Shown here piece by piece: positions 35,594 through 46,460 of a DNA stretch of 64,000 nt. The stretch is from the NCBI GenBank assembly GCA_039105265.1, contig JAPFFF010000058.1, forward strand, positions 682,001 through 746,000, given 5' to 3'. Source of the DNA: Tritrichomonas musculus (Eukaryota; Parabasalia; Tritrichomonadida; Tritrichomonadidae). The notes beneath the pieces are model-generated. The model was not told the DNA's origin and made no database searches. It saw only the letters and a program-made list of their open reading frames with translations. Made by a program: the position numbers and the translations under genes. Positions within the stretch are counted from its first letter, which is position 1; each line of letters opens with the position of its first letter.

Positions 35594-38353
35594 ATGAATG
35601 ATGAATTTATAGAACTCGATGATCCAAACGCCGGAGTCGAGCCCTCGACACAAGAAATAGAAGAATACGCAGAATGGTTAGGCGCTGATCTTCAAAAAGA
35701 CAGAGATTTATTTTGGATAGCAAAGGAAGCTTTAATGGCTCCAATTCCCGATGGCTGGAAATTATATCAACGAAAAGATGGAACGGGTGAACCATTTTAT
35801 TTCAATCAAAAAACTGGCGAATCACTTTGGGATCACCCTCTTGATAAACATTATAAAGAACTATTTTTAGCCGAGAAAAAAAAGAAAATGTCTGGAGGAG
35901 GAGGGACTCGTCCAGCTGCATCACTTGGAAATAAAGTTGCAGGTGGATCTGGAGCAAAAGGATTACTTGGCTCACAAAAAGACGTACCACCAATGTCGCT
36001 TGGACCATTAAAAGGATCAAGCAATGCTACTACTACTAGATCGTCAGTACCAGAATCAAAACAATCTTTATCTCGAAATAATGACGCCGAAGTAAAACGC
36101 TTAGAAAAAGAGAAAAATGATACAGCACAAAAGATAGAAGAAGAAATTCGTATTTTAAAGGCAAAAGGCGAAAGCGAAAAATCTCAACTTCAGATGAGAA
36201 TGGATCAAGAAATCGAAGATTTGCGTACATCTCACCGACGAAAAATGGAAAATTTACGAACAACAAATAAAGCGGAACAAGATAACGTTGACCAATTAAC
36301 TGCCCAACTCAAAAAGAAAAAAGATGGTTTAAATCAGGAAATCAAATCTTTCAAAGAAAAGCTTGATTTAGAAACGGCTAACATTGAACTTAAACACAAT
36401 AATGAAATGAAACAATTGAAACAAACTCAACAAAAAGAAATCGACGAAGAAAATAAGAGTCATCAAACCAAATTATCTAATCTTAAAAAACAGCATCAAA
36501 CAGAAATACAACAAGAAAATACTCGCCACGAAAAAGAAATGAAGACATTAAAAAATAATCATGGTGCCGAAGTATCAGAGGCAGAAAGATTACGAAAAGA
36601 AAAAGAAATTCAAAATGAAAAGATTGATGCTATGCGAACACAGTTTGAAGAACAAAAAAAGAAGCTTCAATCTCAATTTGACGATGAAATTCAGCAAATA
36701 AAATCAGATCATGAAAAGGAAATGAAAAATCTCAAAGATTCAAATTCAAAAGAAAAAGCTAAAAAGCTATCATTATCTCAAGAAAAAGAGCTAAACAGTC
36801 TAAAAGAGGATTTTGAAACCAAAAAAGCTGAAATGAAAGAAAGATTTAAAATGGATTTAGCTAATCTAGCTGAAGAACAAAAATCAGAACTTGCAAGTCA
36901 AAAAAGAAAATTAAGCATGGAGAATAATCTTGATGATTTTGAGGCAGAATTAAAAGCTAAAAAGAAAAAACTTGAAGAACAATATAAAGATGAAATGGAT
37001 GAAATGAAACGGAAGCATAATCAAGAAATGTCTTCATCTTTATATAGTTCAAATAAAAGGCAAAAGATACAATCTGATTATCAAGAAGAGCTTGACGAAC
37101 TTGAATCTCAACATCAAGAAGAAATTAATAAAATGAAGAGAAAACATGAAAAGTTACTTCAAAAAGCACAAAATGATTTTAATAATGAACTCGAGATGAA
37201 CAAAAACAGACTTGAAGCCGAAAAATTAAAACAAGAAGTACAAATTCAAAAAGAAATATCTTCTTATCGAGCTTCACTCGCGAATCAACCTTCAAGCAGT
37301 ATCCTTTCTCAGAATACAACATATGGTAGTAGTAATAATTATAATAACAATAATCAACGCCTTCCTCTTTATCTTAGCTTTTTCACGCCATCTTCTTGCT
37401 CAATTTTCCCAAAGAGACCAAAACGACTTTATATTTCATCATCACAAGTATATTCAGTTAGAGAAAAACGTTATTATTTTACATATACCAGACCATTTGT
37501 TTTCGACTCACCTCCATCACTAATTCATCAGATGTCATCTCCACCAGCATCCTCATCAGCAAATTCGTTTATGTATCCTAATCAAGATTTTAGAAATATG
37601 AATTTCAATCAACAATGCAATTCACGTTTGAGCCAAATGAGTGGTATAAGTGGAATTAATGGAATGAATAACAGCTATTATAACAATGTACCTTCACCTG
37701 TTTCACAAAATATGATGCAACAATCTTCTATGATGATGAACAATTCAGTAATGCCGAATCAAATGTCTCCTTATCAATTGCAAGCTGAAATTGAAGAAAG
37801 ATTAGCTCAACGCTCACGTGAACAATTATATAAATTAAAGAAGTTACATAACAAAACAGATGAATCTTGCTGTTCATTAGTAACAACAATGAAAGACTCC
37901 CAAACAGAAATCAACAAGGCGGCTCAAAATATTCGTAACTTTTCTTCAGATCAGAATCGACTTATGTCACAATTAACAAATGAGTTTCAACAAAAAACAG
38001 CTCAATTAACTTCATCTTTTCAAAATACAATTGCTGATGTTGAAAAAACTTTTAGAGCAGCAATTTCTTTGGCTACTCAACAGAGAACTATGCAAGTACC
38101 TGTTCCAGTACAACTTCCAATTCAAATGCCAATGCTTCCTGCTCCTCAAGTAAATGCAAGATATGAACAGCAAAGATCATCAAAACATCATCATCACAGA
38201 TATGAACAAAGAGCTGGACCTTTGAGTGCAGAAACAGAAAAGAAATTGCGGAGACATAGAAAAGATACAATTCAGTCTAAAAAATTGGAAAGAGATGTGC
38301 GTAAAGAGTTTGACAAAATGAAAGATATTTCAGGTTCTGAGGAATCATCTTGA
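35594..38353 (+). CDS. CEP164-like WW-domain coiled-coil protein
   Basis: 919 residues. Residues about 15-90 match the N-terminal module of the centriolar distal-appendage protein CEP164: a helical stretch (QEIEEYAEWLGADLQKD, then DLFWIAKEAL) runs directly into a WW domain (DGWKLYQRKDG...SLWDHP, about 52-84) and then the typical DKHYKELFL. After a Gly/Ser-rich linker, about 160-565 is a long coiled coil, then a Ser/Asn/Met-rich region and a second shorter coiled coil (about 725-850), ending in a basic tail. In other eukaryotes CEP164 anchors basal bodies and recruits ciliary kinases through this module; a basal-body role is inferred here. The ATG at 35594 is chosen because the conserved module starts soon after. 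Confidence 0.8.
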   Translation: MNDEFIELDDPNAGVEPSTQEIEEYAEWLGADLQKDRDLFWIAKEALMAPIPDGWKLYQRKDGTGEPFYFNQKTGESLWDHPLDKHYKELFLAEKKKKMSGGGGTRPAASLGNKVAGGSGAKGLLGSQKDVPPMSLGPLKGSSNATTTRSSVPESKQSLSRNNDAEVKRLEKEKNDTAQKIEEEIRILKAKGESEKSQLQMRMDQEIEDLRTSHRRKMENLRTTNKAEQDNVDQLTAQLKKKKDGLNQEIKSFKEKLDLETANIELKHNNEMKQLKQTQQKEIDEENKSHQTKLSNLKKQHQTEIQQENTRHEKEMKTLKNNHGAEVSEAERLRKEKEIQNEKIDAMRTQFEEQKKKLQSQFDDEIQQIKSDHEKEMKNLKDSNSKEKAKKLSLSQEKELNSLKEDFETKKAEMKERFKMDLANLAEEQKSELASQKRKLSMENNLDDFEAELKAKKKKLEEQYKDEMDEMKRKHNQEMSSSLYSSNKRQKIQSDYQEELDELESQHQEEINKMKRKHEKLLQKAQNDFNNELEMNKNRLEAEKLKQEVQIQKEISSYRASLANQPSSSILSQNTTYGSSNNYNNNNQRLPLYLSFFTPSSCSIFPKRPKRLYISSSQVYSVREKRYYFTYTRPFVFDSPPSLIHQMSSPPASSSANSFMYPNQDFRNMNFNQQCNSRLSQMSGISGINGMNNSYYNNVPSPVSQNMMQQSSMMMNNSVMPNQMSPYQLQAEIEERLAQRSREQLYKLKKLHNKTDESCCSLVTTMKDSQTEINKAAQNIRNFSSDQNRLMSQLTNEFQQKTAQLTSSFQNTIADVEKTFRAAISLATQQRTMQVPVPVQLPIQMPMLPAPQVNARYEQQRSSKHHHHRYEQRAGPLSAETEKKLRRHRKDTIQSKKLERDVRKEFDKMKDISGSEESS

Positions 38354-38691
38354 TTTTTATTTATTTATATTAAATGTAATTTATGTGTATATAAATCATC
38401 ATATTTGTATGTAAAATTGCTTTTTTTTTTTTTTTTTTTTCCTCCATCAAAAGATTATATGATCTTTTTATCATGTTTCGATGTTTCCAAAATATAATCT
38501 TTTTATCATATATATATTCATATTTAACAGTAAAATAACATTTATGAATTACTCCTTTAGTTTGAAGATCTTTAATCTTGTTAAAAAAACAATGAAATCA
38601 ATTATAACAAATAAAATTCGAGACTTTATCATTTAAATATAACAAATCCAACAATAATTCATTGAAAACATAATTTAATAAAATAAAAACA
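38354..38691. other. Convergent intergenic region, short hairpins only
   Basis: 338 bp between two gene 3' ends. It contains a T16-18 tract near 38,421-38,440 and an aaaagat...atctttt hairpin near 38,450. No gene is seen. Confidence 0.5.
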
Positions 38692-39294
38692 TCAACAGCA
38701 TGATTTCTTCTTTTCATTCGTTTGATGATTATCATCTAATTTGACATTCGCGTTTGTGTTATGATCTGATTCTTCTCCACTTTCAAGCTTATTGATGACA
38801 TCTGTAATTAAACCAAATGAAAATACAAAAAGTTCATTAACACCAGTCCCTACGAGTGCAGATGTTAGTGAATAATAATCACCATACTGCGATGCTAAAG
38901 CATGCGCTCTTGATTCGACACTTTTATTATCAGTGATTAGATCAATTTTGTTCATAACAAAGATAAGTTTAACATCTTCGTCAGCTTTTGAAATAACTTC
39001 TTCTGCCCAAAATTTTGCGTCGTTATCAGTGGTTGGATCTGATGCATCTGCAACGATAAAAGCGAGGTTTGCATTTCTAAAATATATAGGCGCTATTGAT
39101 CGAAATTGTTCTGCTCCAGCTGTATCCCAAATTCCGAATTCAAATTTTTTGCCCTCATATTCGCAGTCTTTTTGAACAAAACCAGCTGAAATTGTAGGCC
39201 TATGAAAAGAATCAGCATGTCCTTCAGAATAATATTTGATTATACTTGATTTTCCTACACCAGGTCCTCCAAGAAAAACAGCTTTGATTGACAT
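38692..39294 (-). CDS. Rab-family small GTPase
   Basis: 200 residues with all GTP-binding motifs: G1 GGPGVGKSS, switch-I Thr in RPTISAGF, G3 WDTAGAEQF (catalytic Gln present), G4 MNKID and G5 TSA. The C-terminus KKKSCC is a dicysteine geranylgeranylation signal. The length and WDTAGAEQFRSIAPIYFRNA fit Rab5/Rab21/Rab22-like endosomal Rabs. It should cycle between cytosol and vesicle membranes to control membrane traffic. The first residue of the G1 pattern and the switch regions show no inactivating change. Subfamily assignment is tentative. Confidence 0.92.
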   Translation of the reverse strand: MSIKAVFLGGPGVGKSSIIKYYSEGHADSFHRPTISAGFVQKDCEYEGKKFEFGIWDTAGAEQFRSIAPIYFRNANLAFIVADASDPTTDNDAKFWAEEVISKADEDVKLIFVMNKIDLITDNKSVESRAHALASQYGDYYSLTSALVGTGVNELFVFSFGLITDVINKLESGEESDHNTNANVKLDDNHQTNEKKKSCC

Positions 39295-40293
39295 GTGTAA
39301 ATGTAAGGTAAATAATTCAAATAATTAATAACAAGATGAAATCATTATTTCAATTAAAAATATCTTTTTTCTTACTAAATTTTTACTTTTTCTAAAAATA
39401 TAATATATTAATTCATAATTTATTAATATTATAATTTTAAATGTAGAAAATAATTCATTATTTACGTACTACTAACTAAAATAAACTCTTTTTTATAAAA
39501 TTCATAAACAACTTTTTCAAAAAATACTTTAACGAACAAAATGTGGACTTTATCTCCACATTGTTATATTAAAATTATTATTTTTTATTCAATTAATCTG
39601 CATATAATGTGTTTATTTATTTGTTTTTGGACTTTTTTTTTAAATAAATGAATTTTATATCTGATCATTATAAAAACACAATCATAGCTTTTTACATATA
39701 AAAATTTACTGAAGATGAATTCAGCACTTCAATAAATATTCTATTTTGTAAAAAATTAATGTCTATTTTTGCTGTTTTGTTGTAAGTAAAATTAATAAAA
39801 TATCTGTTATTAATATAAAATAAAAAAGGTAAACCATATAAATATTTATTTATATTTTAAATATAAATACAAATATTCATAGTTTAATTTTTAGAACTTT
39901 CATTCAATTTATTGAAAAAATTGATACAAATGATGTATAAATTGAGAGAGGGAATCATTTGACCTTATCAAAAAATTGAAACCTCATACGTTAAATATCA
40001 GTAAATAATTCAAAAAGAAAACGAAAAATTTTGCTTTTTATCTTTTTTAAACAAAAATATTATTTATTTAAAAGTTATTTTTATTCATAATAAATTATAT
40101 ATTATGTAAAAAAGAAAAATTAATTATTTTTATTAGTTATAAATAAAGAAATTTAGTTTTTAAAATTTCACTAAAACAAAGTGAATTGAAAAAGTGAACA
40201 TTTTTTCTTTGATTTTCTTTAAAATAAACAATGCATAAAATAAAATAAAATAAAAAATTTAATCATAATAGAATTGATTTTTAAAAGACTGAT
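39295..40293. other. AT-rich divergent intergenic region
   Basis: About 1 kb between two divergent genes, very AT-rich. The only structure I see is an 8-bp hairpin (aatgtgga/tccacatt, 39540-39562). No coding or RNA gene is recognised; promoters of the Rab gene and the next gene presumably lie here. Confidence 0.5.
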
Positions 40294-43197
40294 ATGAATG
40301 ATAACATGAATAGTTTAACATCAAATACACCACGAGATCTTCCTAGACTAACTTTTGAGTTGAATTCAGCTCGAATTTCAGCTTTAACTCCGAATCGCAA
40401 TAAATCTATATTTATTAAAAACAATCATTCGCCACGAGTTCCTCCATCTCCTCATTCTTCGATTTCACCTAGAAGAAGAATGCAATCATTCAATAAATCA
40501 GGAAAAGTTGATATTAATAATCCTCTTGAAAGAGTTAGAAATATTTTGGATGTTCTTGATCGTAATAACAGCCGTGATACAATATATTGCAAATGCTCAA
40601 ATTGCTGCATATTTCCGAAAGACATTGACAAAAAGAGTTATAATGAAGCTAAATTTATGAAAAGAGAGTATCCATCATTTTTTTCGAATGATCGCCACTT
40701 TTATTTATTTTTAATTAAACAATTTGATAAAGCAATAAAAGGGGTAACAGAACGTTATCCAAATTATTATCTTTCTGAACCCAGTAAAGAAGAGCAAATC
40801 AATGGATTGACAGCTGAACTTGATATGTGGTTCACATTATTTGATGAGTGCATATCCCAAGAATCTACTCGATCACGCTCAAGTGCTTTTATTTTAAAAA
40901 ATATATCCGATGTATTCAAATCTTACTTTGCAACTTTAATTGAACAAGTTAAAAATTCTCATCACAAAGTACAACAAATAGAAGAAGATTCCAAGAAGAA
41001 GTTCGATGAAAAATCATTAATCTCTTCATTAAAATATCAAATCGAATTCTTAAAAGGAGAAATAGAAAGACAAAAATCCGAGTATCAAAAATTAGAAGAC
41101 GAAAACTCACGTTTTCATGTTGAAAATTTCGAGTTAAAAAACGAAGTTAAAGCAACAAAAGAAGATGTGAAGAAGCTTCTTAAAGCATCAGACGCTTTGG
41201 AGGGCGAAATCAGTCAAAATCAACGCCGAATTTATGATTTAACTTTAAAGCACAATATAATACCTTTAGATACAACAATGGGAGCAGTCCCAGATGACAT
41301 ATTAAAAATATGGGATCAATCATCTCAATTTTTGAGGGATATTTTGGATGGAACGCTTGAATCATATGATTTGAATGAGATTATGCCTGAGGCAATGTTT
41401 TCACCAGAAATTGATTATTATATTCAAATGCCAAAACCAGATAATTATCCACGTGAAGAGGACAGGATATTTCACTTTACTCAGTTATACAAATCGATTA
41501 AATTTTGTGCTGGCGAAACAGATCCAAACAAAATATTTAATACTCTTGAATTAAAAGTTCGAAATTTATACAAAAAATTTGGTAGCTTCTATTATAATAG
41601 AATTAATTGGGCACGAAAAACACAACTTGAACATATTTCAAAGCTAAATAATTATAATAAAGATTTGAGAGAGAACATTCCTGACACTTCTATTGTCATC
41701 AAAGTCCTCCTTGAAAATACAAATATGTTTCGTTATCCCAAAAATCCACCTGATATTCTTTTCATGATAGCACAAGTTTTTCATAAAGTTCCCAAATTGA
41801 TGGAACAAACAACAAAGCCTCGATCAGCTGCTGACATAGTTGCAAAAACGTTTACAGGATCTGATCTGATTTTATTTTTAATGCTTGTAGCCAAACAATC
41901 AAAAACTAATATTTTTATTGATGCATTCAAAAAGTTTGTTTTGAATGAATTTCCTTTTTATGCCTTTATTTTCTTTGCCAAGATGTGCCTTGAACTTGAT
42001 GGTTCTGATATGAAGAAGAGAACATCTTATATGATTTCAACGTTTAGTAATGTTGGCTTCAACTCGATTCCGGCCAAGCTTCGCAAGTCCTTTGAATCCA
42101 CATATGTTCCATCTGCTGTCAATTTTAAGATTTTCATGATTGCTCTATATCTATTTTCCATTCAAAAATTGAGTGATAAATTGGCCGACCAAATAAACAA
42201 AGATGACATTGAAAACTCAGCAGCTGTTTACTTTAAATTGAATGAATTGCAAGCACTTGACATATTCCAATATATGACAGCTCTCTCAGAAAAAGTGGAT
42301 CCAACCGCCATTGAATTTGCAGCAGTTGCTTTTGACAGAAAAGTTCAATTTGACCACTTGATTTCTGACTTTAATCCCGACAATTCGGAGATTATCGACT
42401 ACATGAACAACTTCGGAAAGAGGCCGCCTAAAGAAGAAAGGAAGAAAAAGAAGAAGCCGAAGATTCAGTCGCCTTTAAAGCCAAGATCACCGCCTATTGA
42501 ATCGTCAAAAAGTGACAAGTCAAAGGCCAATTCGCTTCTGATTGGAAATTTTGTTGCAATGGACGAAAATGTTGACAATTTGTCCTTCAAAGATGACGTG
42601 ATCAAGGCGAAGCCAGAGATGGCAGACGCTGGAACAGGCGGCGATGGATTCAGAAACGTTTTGAAAATCAGGATTAACGCGAAGAATGAAATTGGAATGA
42701 CAAACAAAAGACCATTCAACCGTGACATTAAAAGTAATGATCTAGATAAAACATTCACCAAAGACATTCAAAAAGATGAAGAAAACAATGAACAAGCCAA
42801 TAAAAGCATAGAAAACAATGAATCATTTGAAAACGAACAATTCAATAAAAACATAGAAAACAATGAACAATTCAATGAAGGTATAGAAAACAATGAACAA
42901 TTCAATGAAGGTATAGAAAACAATGAACAATTCAATGAAGGTATAGAAAACAATGAACAATTCAATGAAGGTATAGAAAACAATGAACAATTCAATGAAG
43001 GTATAAAAAACAATGAACAAGTTAATAGAGGTATAGAAAACAATGAATCATTTGAAAATGAGCAATTTAATGAAAATACTGTAAAATATGAGCAATTTGA
43101 TGTAAGCGTTGTAAATAAAGTGCCATTCCAAAGTGTAAATCTTGATATTGATGATTATGAAGAAGAAGAAGTTGGCGACAGTGAAGATAATGAATAA
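40294..43197 (+). CDS. Coiled-coil protein with a helical domain and decapeptide-repeat tail
   Basis: 967 residues, family not recognised with confidence. Residues 1-60 are basic and Ser/Pro-rich. A small Cys cluster (CKCSNCC, near residue 102) may bind metal. A coiled coil lies at about 225-325. A large helical region at about 350-720 contains GSDLILFLMLVAKQSK and FPFYAFIFFAKMCLEL, which loosely resembles a VPS9 or similar GEF fold; given the adjacent Rab gene that would be attractive, but the match is weak. A Lys/Pro-rich linker follows (PPKEERKKKKKPK). Residues about 860-910 are five copies of a 10-residue unit (FNEGIENNEQ). The end is acidic. Confidence 0.7.
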   Translation: MNDNMNSLTSNTPRDLPRLTFELNSARISALTPNRNKSIFIKNNHSPRVPPSPHSSISPRRRMQSFNKSGKVDINNPLERVRNILDVLDRNNSRDTIYCKCSNCCIFPKDIDKKSYNEAKFMKREYPSFFSNDRHFYLFLIKQFDKAIKGVTERYPNYYLSEPSKEEQINGLTAELDMWFTLFDECISQESTRSRSSAFILKNISDVFKSYFATLIEQVKNSHHKVQQIEEDSKKKFDEKSLISSLKYQIEFLKGEIERQKSEYQKLEDENSRFHVENFELKNEVKATKEDVKKLLKASDALEGEISQNQRRIYDLTLKHNIIPLDTTMGAVPDDILKIWDQSSQFLRDILDGTLESYDLNEIMPEAMFSPEIDYYIQMPKPDNYPREEDRIFHFTQLYKSIKFCAGETDPNKIFNTLELKVRNLYKKFGSFYYNRINWARKTQLEHISKLNNYNKDLRENIPDTSIVIKVLLENTNMFRYPKNPPDILFMIAQVFHKVPKLMEQTTKPRSAADIVAKTFTGSDLILFLMLVAKQSKTNIFIDAFKKFVLNEFPFYAFIFFAKMCLELDGSDMKKRTSYMISTFSNVGFNSIPAKLRKSFESTYVPSAVNFKIFMIALYLFSIQKLSDKLADQINKDDIENSAAVYFKLNELQALDIFQYMTALSEKVDPTAIEFAAVAFDRKVQFDHLISDFNPDNSEIIDYMNNFGKRPPKEERKKKKKPKIQSPLKPRSPPIESSKSDKSKANSLLIGNFVAMDENVDNLSFKDDVIKAKPEMADAGTGGDGFRNVLKIRINAKNEIGMTNKRPFNRDIKSNDLDKTFTKDIQKDEENNEQANKSIENNESFENEQFNKNIENNEQFNEGIENNEQFNEGIENNEQFNEGIENNEQFNEGIENNEQFNEGIKNNEQVNRGIENNESFENEQFNENTVKYEQFDVSVVNKVPFQSVNLDIDDYEEEEVGDSEDNE
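42871..43020 (+). repeat. 30-bp tandem repeat, 5 units, in coding sequence
   Basis: The unit ttcaatgaaggtatagaaaa plus caatgaacaa is present four times without change (42871-42990) and once with a single g-to-a change (42991-43020). More diverged units flank it on both sides. It encodes FNEGIENNEQ. The identity of units implies recent expansion. Confidence 0.92.
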
Positions 43198-43201
43198 AAC
43201 T

Positions 43202-43229
43202 AAAAAAAAAAAAAAAAAAAAAAAAAAAA
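43202..43229 (+). repeat. A28 homopolymer after the coiled-coil gene
   Basis: 28 A directly follow the stop codon region of the gene ending at 43197. It is likely a genomic poly-A tract and not a retroposed tail, since the coding gene upstream is not a processed copy of anything seen here. Confidence 0.6.
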
Positions 43230-43356
43230 GATGAAATTAATTAAATTAAGTACCATGATTTTAATTATTTTTACATAAATAAACATGATTTTTTTTTTTT
43301 TTTTAAATATTATTTATTTATAGAACAAAGTAAGTATATATATAATAATATAAATA

Positions 43357-46329
43357 TCACTCTTTGAAGTCAAGTGACTTTAAATCATCCTTTAAATCCA
43401 CCATTTTATTAAAGTAGCAATCAAAATCGCTTTCCAAATCAGAAGCAAGCAATTCAGGCATTTTGCCCAAAAATTCATTAAACAAATTCAAAAACGCATC
43501 TTTATCATTCACAACCAAGGCCATATTGTTCCTTAACACATCCACAAAGGAAGGATTATAAACAATGAGCTCTTTAATTATGGTGCAATATTCATACATT
43601 CGGCGATTTATTACTTCTTTGCAAGTAAAGCAAAAAGCAACGATGAAACATTTTTCGAATTTTTTTTTAATTTCAATTATATCGTTTCTTTTTGAATAGT
43701 TTACATATCTCACCAAATTCAAAAACAACTGACAGAAATCTTTTTTAGGTATCTGTGGCTTGCTTATCAAATTCTCATAAAAAGTTGCGGCGTAAACAAA
43801 AAAACTAATTGGCAGCAAATTAAGGTGACTTTCATTGTTAATAATGACACTCAGCAAAGGAACAAAAAAATTGATTAAAATTCCTTTTCTCGTTGAATAT
43901 TTAATAGTGTCATTGAAATTTGAATTATCACAAAAAGTTATAAGAGCATTCAAAAAGTTGGTATGAACAGGGCTACTGTAGATTTTGAACGCTTCGAACA
44001 TTATGTATTTCCGTCCAAGCAAGTATGCTGAGCATGATGATATCAATCTTAATAATTGAAAGCGTATTTGGTCATCCATTTCATTTTTCACATTCAAATA
44101 AAAATTAATTGAATCGATAATTGTCTCAGAAACCGCCTCAAAAACAGTGATACCAAAATCACTATGTTTATGGAGTTCAACCAAGTCAATTTTGAGCAAC
44201 TTTTTCCAGAATTTTAATATATGAAGATTTTCATTTGGATTTTTTCCATGTGCAACCAAAAAAGTGACATTTTTTGGAAAAAGCCAGTCAAAAAGAAGAG
44301 GAACAATTTTATGCTTAGGAATTGCTTCGTATCTATAGATTAAAATTCCATTTAAACAAAACAAAAGATTTTCTATGTCATTAGCTTCTAATAAACCATT
44401 CAAAAAGTTGTTGACAAAAATTAAACAGCCAAATTTATAAGAAAGAAAATAAACGGCTGATATAAACATCATTTTATTTCTTTCTTGTGTGAAATTTTGT
44501 ATATCTTTGTTTTGGAAAAATGGAAAATTCTGGAAATTGTGAAGAAATTCAAAACAAGTTTTTTTGTATTCAAAATAATCGTCCGTATCAGGATATTTAA
44601 TTGGCAGGATTGAATTTAGTGCAATGTTGGCTCTTTCAATGACTTGATCGTTGTCATCAAATGATTGGAGAGATAGAATTACCCTTTTGATTAGACCAGT
44701 GAGTATTTTGTAATATAATTGTGGCAATAAATCGTCAATTGAATATGTTTGAATCTTTTCGATGAAAATAAGAACAGTACATTCTAGAATAGGTGATTCA
44801 CCTGCCTGATTTGTTTCAAGAAGCTTTGTTGTTGATTCAATGATTTTTAATGAAAGATTAAAAATAGAAACTTTTCTGTTCAACATATCTCCTTGTAAAA
44901 TGTTTGTTTGTGCTTGTTCAAGAACAATTGAAGATAATTTCAAGAAAAACGCAGGAAGAAGTTGACTATTGTTTGTAGATAGATATTGAGCAAATATGTT
45001 TAAAACCAAAGAGAATGTATCAACACCACTTGATGCAATTAATAATTTATAAGGATACAATAAATCATCTTCATTAATAATTTCTTCGATAATTTCTAAA
45101 TCATCAGATAATATTAATGTAATTAAGAAAGATGTATATTTGGATGAAATTTTATTTATTAGGTCAAATATAGGCTCATAACAATTTAGCTTTTTCAAGA
45201 AAACGTTAGACAAATGCCCCCAAAAATTCATTAAATTTGTATATATATTTAAATGCTCTTTTAAAGGATTGTCTGATTCATAAAGAGCGGAACAAAATTG
45301 AAATAAAAGATTTAATGCTTGAATAAATGATGGATCAAGCTGTTTATCGCGGCATACAAACTTATCTTTTAATTTTTGTGAATATGAATATATTATTTCT
45401 GTTATTAATGGTAAATCTGGATTTTCTATTTTTAAAAAGCTGCTAAATAATTGATTAAAATTATTTGTGTAAGATTCAATTATATACCCTAATGAATCAA
45501 GCCGAAAAATTGAATCAATAAAATATGATGAGCCACTCTGAAAAGCGGAATTTTGCATTTTCAATATACAACATAATGACTGTAATGCACATGTCTCATG
45601 CGTCTTAAAATAAACATCAAATAACATATCAATTGTGTCTGGGTTTAAAAGATCAGTTACTTCTCTTGGCGAATTAAATTTGTGTTTTGAATCGTCAATT
45701 GAAGAAGAAAAATAATCAATTTCTCCGTAACAGATACATTGAAAAATAATTTGAAGAGATACTTCTATAATAATTTGATTATTTCCTCTGGCAATAAATT
45801 CTGAAGCTATTTCAAAAAATGTATTTAATTTTTTGCTAAAACTCTCTCTAAAGGAATCCTTCGTATTTTTAAATGATTCATAATTTGTAGAAAATATAAA
45901 AATAGTTTCATTTATTATACTCAGTTCACAAAATGGACAACATTTTGCTAATCTTGTAATTTCATTTAATTTGGCATTCATATTAATATCATATAAATAA
46001 TAAATAATGTTACTGAATATAGTTGAAATTGTTTTAATCGTTGGTATTGCTAAAAAATCATGTCTTAATTCTAAAATATTTAAACACCAGTCGCATAATT
46101 GAAAATTTTGGTTCAATTGCATCAAATTGTTCATTTCGTTAGCTTTCTTAACAAAATCTAAAATTGTTGACGACAAAAAAATTTGTAAATTTTCAGTGCA
46201 TTTTTCATTTTCTAAATAATCTTTACAATTTGCTATATTGGATGGATCACTTTTAAATATTTGAGAATAGGATGTTTCATCAAGATTTGGCGGTTGGTTA
46301 ATTAGATTTTCGAATTCGATGATATCCAT
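43357..46329 (-). CDS. Exportin-like (importin-beta superfamily) helical repeat protein
   Basis: 990 residues composed almost wholly of amphipathic helices, as in HEAT-repeat karyopherins. The region near residues 160-290 (FRESFSKKLN; then LFDVYFKTHE; then CILKMQNSAFQSG) resembles the corresponding part of exportin-7/RanBP16: a short loading segment followed by the motif for scored helical repeats about blocks of cargo-binding HEATs. The N-terminus is shorter than usual and I cannot identify a clear importin-N domain. If correct, it carries cargo through the nuclear pore with Ran-GTP. It could instead be another HEAT protein. It is divergent from the BEACH gene with only 131 bp between the two ATGs, so they probably share a promoter region. 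Confidence 0.5.
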   Translation of the reverse strand: MDIIEFENLINQPPNLDETSYSQIFKSDPSNIANCKDYLENEKCTENLQIFLSSTILDFVKKANEMNNLMQLNQNFQLCDWCLNILELRHDFLAIPTIKTISTIFSNIIYYLYDINMNAKLNEITRLAKCCPFCELSIINETIFIFSTNYESFKNTKDSFRESFSKKLNTFFEIASEFIARGNNQIIIEVSLQIIFQCICYGEIDYFSSSIDDSKHKFNSPREVTDLLNPDTIDMLFDVYFKTHETCALQSLCCILKMQNSAFQSGSSYFIDSIFRLDSLGYIIESYTNNFNQLFSSFLKIENPDLPLITEIIYSYSQKLKDKFVCRDKQLDPSFIQALNLLFQFCSALYESDNPLKEHLNIYTNLMNFWGHLSNVFLKKLNCYEPIFDLINKISSKYTSFLITLILSDDLEIIEEIINEDDLLYPYKLLIASSGVDTFSLVLNIFAQYLSTNNSQLLPAFFLKLSSIVLEQAQTNILQGDMLNRKVSIFNLSLKIIESTTKLLETNQAGESPILECTVLIFIEKIQTYSIDDLLPQLYYKILTGLIKRVILSLQSFDDNDQVIERANIALNSILPIKYPDTDDYFEYKKTCFEFLHNFQNFPFFQNKDIQNFTQERNKMMFISAVYFLSYKFGCLIFVNNFLNGLLEANDIENLLFCLNGILIYRYEAIPKHKIVPLLFDWLFPKNVTFLVAHGKNPNENLHILKFWKKLLKIDLVELHKHSDFGITVFEAVSETIIDSINFYLNVKNEMDDQIRFQLLRLISSCSAYLLGRKYIMFEAFKIYSSPVHTNFLNALITFCDNSNFNDTIKYSTRKGILINFFVPLLSVIINNESHLNLLPISFFVYAATFYENLISKPQIPKKDFCQLFLNLVRYVNYSKRNDIIEIKKKFEKCFIVAFCFTCKEVINRRMYEYCTIIKELIVYNPSFVDVLRNNMALVVNDKDAFLNLFNEFLGKMPELLASDLESDFDCYFNKMVDLKDDLKSLDFKE

Positions 46330-46460
46330 CCAAAAACTGATCGTAAAATTCTACCTCAAAAAAATAAAATAAATTTGTGAGAAGTTGATAGTAAAGTTAT
46401 CAAAAGTTAAACTCTAAAGGTCAAATTGTTTAATTGAAATGATTTTTTTTTATATAAAAA

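Noticed and set aside
39540-39562. 8-bp hairpin aatgtgga/tccacatt
   Set aside because: Short stem in AT-rich spacer, no supporting context for an RNA gene or terminator.
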